Source: an uncultured Lachnospiraceae bacterium
GTDB taxonomy: Bacteria > Bacillota > Clostridia > Lachnospirales > Lachnospiraceae
Reading direction: 5' to 3'
DNA: 37,108 nt
Assembly: GCA_947588995.1 (NCBI GenBank)
Contig: CANPZI010000028.1
Coordinates: 1-37,108, forward strand
The position numbers were made by a program, and so were the translations under genes. Within the stretch, counting starts at the first letter, position 1. The number at the start of each line of letters is the position of its first letter. The notes beneath the pieces are model-generated. The model was not told where the DNA came from, did no database searches, and worked only from the letters and a program-made list of their open reading frames with translations. Shown here in pieces: positions 33,195 through 37,108 of the stretch.

Positions 33195-34658
33195 ATGGAG
33201 AATGTACATATCTTTAATATAGATATGCGGGATAAAAAGATTATAGTATATGGAGCCGGGCGTCTGCTGGAACGATATCAGACATATGTGAATTGGAGCA
33301 ATGTTGTCTCGATTATGGACAAGGACATTGCCAAACAGGGGAAATATGTTCATCAGATGCGGATAGAATCGCCTGAAAAAATTGAGCTTATGGATTATGA
33401 TTATGTAGCTATTTTTACAGATCGTTTTTTTGAAAGTGCCAGAGCTTATTTGACCGGGAATTTTTTCGTGCCGGATGAAAAGGTAGTTTCATGGAGAATC
33501 TTTTTTAGTGAAGACTATAAGCCGTCAAACGAAAGGGTGGAACTGTACAGGCACTATATCGAAGACAGCGCGCTGCGCAAAATGATAGATATAGGTGAAC
33601 AGCGCCTGAAAGAGATTTTTATGACAAATGAAAGAATGGCGGCAGGAATGGATAATCTGGGGCAGCCCCGATTCCGGCTGCATAGGAATTTTTACAAAGA
33701 GTGCTATCTGACAGGCAGTGAGATAGAAAGCGGATATGATGCGGTATTCTTATGGGATGACTATGAAAGAGATATAAAAGTTGAAGATTTAATGCGTGTG
33801 GCACAGAGATATATTATCTGGACTGTTCCCTACTGTTATAAAGCGGGTAAAGGATTCTCGAAGCATTATGATATTCTTGTGGAATGGGGAGAAAAAAGGA
33901 CATTTGCATTTCCGGATGCGATTGTGTATGTGTTTGAAAAAAAGCGATTGCATAGCGGGATTGACTGCAAAATTTATGTCGTAACGCATAAAAGATATAA
34001 TGTACTGGCGGATACAGTTTATACGCCTGTTTGTGTGGGAAATGAGTATGCGGATATGCGGTTCTGCTCCGAACATGACGGAGATGGCATACCCTATTTA
34101 AACGACCGCATTAACGAGTGCACGGCATTGTATTGGATATGGAAAAATACATCTTCTAAATATGTGGGCCTGAATCATTATAGAAGATACTTTTATAATA
34201 ACGGGATAAAAAATGGAGCCAATTATCTGTCCGAAGATAAAATAATCGAAATATTTAGCAATGGATTTGATGTGATACTTCCCTGTCTGACGGAATTGTC
34301 GACATCGGTGCTGGATAATATACGAAACGCCATAGGGGAAGAACTTGGAAATGCTGCATTGAAGATAGTGCGGGAATGCATTGAGAGAAAGGCACCGGAG
34401 TATGTAAGGGCGTTTGAGCATGTGATGTTGGGCAATGTGTTTTATAGATGTCAGATGTTTGTGGCCGGCCGGATGCTTATCGATAGATATTGTGAGTGGC
34501 TGTTCTCGTTTTTGATTGACGCGGCTGAAGCATTGGATGTTTCGGGTTATGATGCGCATCATAAGAGAACGATGGGATATTTTGCGGAAACGCTGTTGAC
34601 GGTATGGCTGCTGGAACAGAATGTAAAAATTAAGGAATTACCAATCACAGAAATATGA
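33195..34658 (+). CDS. DUF4422 glycosyltransferase-like protein with N-terminal Rossmann-like module
   Basis: A 487-residue protein. It begins with the module ([35 protein letters not shown]). A middle domain of about 130 residues (EAD-like helices, [18 protein letters not shown]) resembles a bare methyltransferase or partner fold but is not assigned. From about residue 260 comes DUF4422: [29 protein letters not shown] and [15 protein letters not shown]4422 proteins are putative glycosyltransferases of capsule loci. Several starts are possible (GTG 33174, ATG 33177, 33189, 33195); 33195 fits the AGGAAGAAG site best. Confidence 0.8.
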   Translation: MENVHIFNIDMRDKKIIVYGAGRLLERYQTYVNWSNVVSIMDKDIAKQGKYVHQMRIESPEKIELMDYDYVAIFTDRFFESARAYLTGNFFVPDEKVVSWRIFFSEDYKPSNERVELYRHYIEDSALRKMIDIGEQRLKEIFMTNERMAAGMDNLGQPRFRLHRNFYKECYLTGSEIESGYDAVFLWDDYERDIKVEDLMRVAQRYIIWTVPYCYKAGKGFSKHYDILVEWGEKRTFAFPDAIVYVFEKKRLHSGIDCKIYVVTHKRYNVLADTVYTPVCVGNEYADMRFCSEHDGDGIPYLNDRINECTALYWIWKNTSSKYVGLNHYRRYFYNNGIKNGANYLSEDKIIEIFSNGFDVILPCLTELSTSVLDNIRNAIGEELGNAALKIVRECIERKAPEYVRAFEHVMLGNVFYRCQMFVAGRMLIDRYCEWLFSFLIDAAEALDVSGYDAHHKRTMGYFAETLLTVWLLEQNVKIKELPITEI

Positions 34659-34677
34659 TTATGATGAGGATGAAAGA

Positions 34678-35607
34678 ATGTTTCCAGAGAAAGAATTTAA
34701 GGAATTGTTTATTTCAAAGCTTCCGGCGATAGAGAAGCTTGCCGATAACAGAAAATTATGGATATATGGCGCCGGCAAATGCGGAAAGATTATTTTGAGG
34801 GCACTGGAAGAACGGAACATCAGCATTTGTGGATTTATTGATAAAAATGCGGACAAAATCCAACGAATAGGAGATTATCCGGTCGGATTTATAGGCTGTC
34901 TGGATCCCAGGGCAGATTTTGTGATAGTCAGTATATATCAATATGACGCAGAACTTTTGGAGACGTTTGCCAAGTGGGGATTTGAGAAGAAAGACTATTA
35001 CTATGTTATAGCCGGGGAGCATGTTAATAAGGAAGACACGGTTTATAGAGGCTGTCGTATAGGAAGATATACATATGGTTATGAACATCTATTATCCTAT
35101 GCGCCTATAGCTGCATCCATTGGAAGATTTTGCTCTATCAATGCGACTGCGCGGATTTGGGATAATCATCCGACAGATTATGTGTCAACGCACCCGTTTT
35201 TAGATAATATTAGATTTGGCGCATGGGAAGAAATGATATGGAGAGAGGAGCTGGTAGAGAAATATGGGAAATATCATGAAAATGCGCCCTATGAAGACAG
35301 CGCTCTGCGGGATAACAGGCCGGTGGTAATCGGAAATGACGTGTGGATTGGCGCCAATGTAATCATACTGCCTGGGGTCCATGTCGGAGACGGTGCGATA
35401 TTGGCGGCCGGCGCCGTTGTAACAAAGGATGTGGAAGACTATGCCATTGTCGCGGGTGTGCCGGCCAAAGTTCTGAGATACCGCTTTTCGAAAGAAGAGA
35501 TTGCCAAGTTTCAACAGATTAGATGGTGGGACTGGGAGGTTGATAAAATTATGGACAATCTGGAGTTGTTTTATCAGCCCGAAAAATTTCTGGCTGCATG
35601 TGAATAA
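34678..35607 (+). CDS. Left-handed beta-helix (CatB-type) acetyltransferase with N-terminal Rossmann-like module
   Basis: A 309-residue protein. The module ([36 protein letters not shown]) is followed by a hexapeptide-repeat acetyltransferase: [24 protein letters not shown], then [29 protein letters not shown] and [14 protein letters not shown] long loop with [11 protein letters not shown] carries the likely catalytic His. The order resembles PglD/NeuD sugar O- or N-acetyltransferases, whose N-terminal domain binds a nucleotide sugar. That parallel is the best available clue to what the module does in the rest of the locus. A GATGAGGA site precedes the start. Confidence 0.87.
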   Translation: MFPEKEFKELFISKLPAIEKLADNRKLWIYGAGKCGKIILRALEERNISICGFIDKNADKIQRIGDYPVGFIGCLDPRADFVIVSIYQYDAELLETFAKWGFEKKDYYYVIAGEHVNKEDTVYRGCRIGRYTYGYEHLLSYAPIAASIGRFCSINATARIWDNHPTDYVSTHPFLDNIRFGAWEEMIWREELVEKYGKYHENAPYEDSALRDNRPVVIGNDVWIGANVIILPGVHVGDGAILAAGAVVTKDVEDYAIVAGVPAKVLRYRFSKEEIAKFQQIRWWDWEVDKIMDNLELFYQPEKFLAACE

Positions 35608-35632
35608 AGATCTGGCGGGAGATGCAAAAAAT

Positions 35633-37024
35633 ATGAAAGTCGTAATATTTGGCGCGGGACGAATGTATCAGAAAACAAAATCCACGTTAAGAAAAGATAT
35701 AGAGATTGCTGCCTTTATTGATAATGATTCGTCAAAATGGGGATATGAAATGGACGGGGTGCAGATATTCCCGCCCCGGCAAATCCATAAACTGGCCTAC
35801 GATTTTGTATTTATGTTAAGCAGCAGACAGTCGGAAATGAGAGAACAATTGATAAATATCGGGGTGCCGGCTGAGAAAATAGCAGGGACGGATCAGATGG
35901 AAAGAATCTGTGAAAGTGAGGGAACAAAGTATTATGGGGACCTGCCGTGTACTGATGGTACCGGAAATATAATGGTCTTTTCCCATGCATTGGTTTCTAC
36001 CGGGGCACAGAATGTATTGTACTATGGGGTTCGGGTACTGCGTGAACATGGGTATCGGATTATTGTCTTGTCAAAACAGGATGGTATTTTGAGAGATCGT
36101 TTCCTGCAGCTGGGAGCGTCGGTGGTAATTATGGGGAATCCGCATATCGATAATGAGGAATATCTACGACTGGTTGAGTGGGCGGATGCGATACTTGTCA
36201 ATACCGTATGGCTGTATTATGCGGTTGAAGAACTTCTGCACAAAAATAAAAAGATTATCTGGTGGATTCATGAAACACTCGGCTTGGAATATCTCAGCAA
36301 TAATTTGATTCAGAGTATGCAGAAAGCTGACAGATTGTCCGTTTATGTGGTAAGCCCGTTGATAAAAAGGCGCCTGTTTTCCAGATATGGAAGAGAATTG
36401 AGAACTGAAGTGCTGAGATTTGGACTGCCCGCCAACTATGCGGCCCCCAAAAGCATAGTTCACAGACAGAAAATGGTGTTTGCCATCATTGGTGCGATGG
36501 GCTGGATAAAAGGGCAGGATTTATTTATACAGGCGGCAACGCAGTTGACAGGACGCTATGGGGAAGATGCTGAATTTTGGATAGTGGGCAGAGGGAATCT
36601 GGCGGAAAACGATGCAAAAAATGCAGAGCGGTGTAAGAACATTAAGATTGTGGGGGAAATAGAGAATGAAAAAATGCCGGAATTATACAGCCGGATTGAT
36701 GTAGTGGTCTGCTGTTCCCGGGAAGAATCCATGTCGGTGGTGGTTATAGAGGGATGTATGAACGAAAAGGCAGTCATTGTGTCTGATGCGGCAGGGATTG
36801 CGGACTTTATAGTGAATGGAGAGGAAGGCTTGATCTTTCAGAATGAAAATATAGAGCAGTTGGCCGGGTTGATGAAATGGGTAATCGATAATCCGCAAAA
36901 GGCAGAAGAACTTGGTCATAACGCAAAGAGAGTATATGAGAAATATTTTAATATGGAAACATTTGAAAACAATTTGCTGGATGCGTTTCGGAGTTTAGGA
37001 ATTAGTGATAACAGAGAATTATGA
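35633..37024 (+). CDS. GT4 glycosyltransferase with N-terminal Rossmann-like module
   Basis: A 463-residue protein. Residues 1-95 are the module (KVVIFGAGRMYQKTKSTL, FIDNDSSKWG, FVFMLSSRQSE). From about 110 it is a GT-B family 4 transferase: FSHALVSTGAQNVLYYGVRV, IGAMGWIKGQDLFIQAA, IVGRGNL, and the E-x7-E donor motif in REESMSVVVIEGCMNEKAVI. ATG 35633 was chosen because the module begins there and a GCGGGAGA site lies upstream; the frame stays open up to 35501, inside the acetyltransferase gene. The nucleotide donor cannot be named. Confidence 0.86.
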   Translation: MKVVIFGAGRMYQKTKSTLRKDIEIAAFIDNDSSKWGYEMDGVQIFPPRQIHKLAYDFVFMLSSRQSEMREQLINIGVPAEKIAGTDQMERICESEGTKYYGDLPCTDGTGNIMVFSHALVSTGAQNVLYYGVRVLREHGYRIIVLSKQDGILRDRFLQLGASVVIMGNPHIDNEEYLRLVEWADAILVNTVWLYYAVEELLHKNKKIIWWIHETLGLEYLSNNLIQSMQKADRLSVYVVSPLIKRRLFSRYGRELRTEVLRFGLPANYAAPKSIVHRQKMVFAIIGAMGWIKGQDLFIQAATQLTGRYGEDAEFWIVGRGNLAENDAKNAERCKNIKIVGEIENEKMPELYSRIDVVVCCSREESMSVVVIEGCMNEKAVIVSDAAGIADFIVNGEEGLIFQNENIEQLAGLMKWVIDNPQKAEELGHNAKRVYEKYFNMETFENNLLDAFRSLGISDNREL

Positions 37025-37045
37025 AAATACTGGGAGGTTAAAGAC

Positions 37046-37108
37046 ATGAACATCGCAATGCTCATTGCCGGAGGTAAGGGGGCGAGGACCAATCAGGATA
37101 TTCCCAAG
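37046..37108 (+). CDS. IspD/TarI-type cytidylyltransferase, first 21 codons (3' truncated by window edge)
   Basis: After a GGGAGG site the frame reads MNIAMLIAGGKGARTNQDIP, the N-terminal CTP loop of the IspD/TarI family. In a wall-glycan locus, TarI (ribitol-5-phosphate cytidylyltransferase) is more likely than the housekeeping IspD, and it would supply the CDP-polyol transferase at 30325. The rest of the gene is outside the window, so the identification rests on this motif and context. Confidence 0.6.
   Translation, partial: MNIAMLIAGGKGARTNQDIPK

Overview
The window looks like a chromosomal segment from a low-to-moderate GC Gram-positive anaerobe, most likely a Clostridia/Lachnospiraceae-type Firmicute. 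The reasons are strong GGAGG-type ribosome binding sites, mixed ATG/GTG/TTG starts, Rpn-type (PD-(D/E)XK) transposase-like genes, and gene families typical of Lachnospiraceae surface-glycan loci. Essentially all genes lie on the + strand in one long, tightly packed glycan synthesis locus that runs off the right edge. The taxonomic call is inference from gene style, not from a marker gene.

Layout. 1-0.47 kb: the tail of an Rpn-family gene and a strong terminator. 0.54-5.1 kb: a HAD-type protein, a radical SAM protein and a DUF115 protein. 5.1-8.6 kb: a 3-deoxy-octulosonate (Kdo) cassette in the order kdsA, manA-like isomerase, kdsC, rpe, CMP-sugar cytidylyltransferase. 8.6-16.8 kb: FkbM, SAM and TylF methyltransferases, a second radical SAM gene, and GT2 and GT32 glycosyltransferases. 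16.8-19.5 kb: a scar with a truncated DegT aminotransferase, two pieces of a broken GT2-type gene, a roughly 65-bp direct repeat, and a full Rpn gene with a second copy of the same terminator. 19.5-24.2 kb: a complete GDP-D-glycero-alpha-D-manno-heptose set (hddA, an hddC-gmhB fusion, gmhA) with a TylF methyltransferase and an epimerase. 24.3-37.0 kb: GT4 and GT2 glycosyltransferases, a methyltransferase, two membrane-anchored small proteins, RgpF-like, CDP-polyol transferase-like and DUF4422 proteins, an acetyltransferase and another GT4. The window ends in the first 21 codons of an IspD/TarI-like cytidylyltransferase.

Two patterns stand out. First, a roughly 90-residue Rossmann-like module (beta strand, then GxGxxG-like loop, ending with a D at the second strand) recurs in 18 complete genes plus one remnant. 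It is N-terminal on HAD, radical SAM, DUF115, methyltransferase, GT32, CDP-polyol, DUF4422, acetyltransferase and GT4 proteins, C-terminal on GT2 and RgpF-like proteins, and stands alone on a membrane anchor in two small proteins. It is missing from the precursor-making enzymes. Second, six genes between 1.8 and 20.7 kb carry G homopolymers: five are exactly G9 and in frame, and one is G7 and breaks a radical SAM gene. This looks like contingency-locus phase variation of glycan modification, mainly methylation, which is well known in Campylobacter and unexpected here.

Taken together, the genes appear to make CMP-activated Kdo-like and GDP-activated heptose precursors, assemble them with other sugars and probably a polyol phosphate, and decorate the product with methyl and acetyl groups under on/off control. 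No flippase, polymerase, ABC exporter or acceptor protein is visible, so whether the product is a capsule, a wall polymer or a protein-linked glycan cannot be decided from the window.
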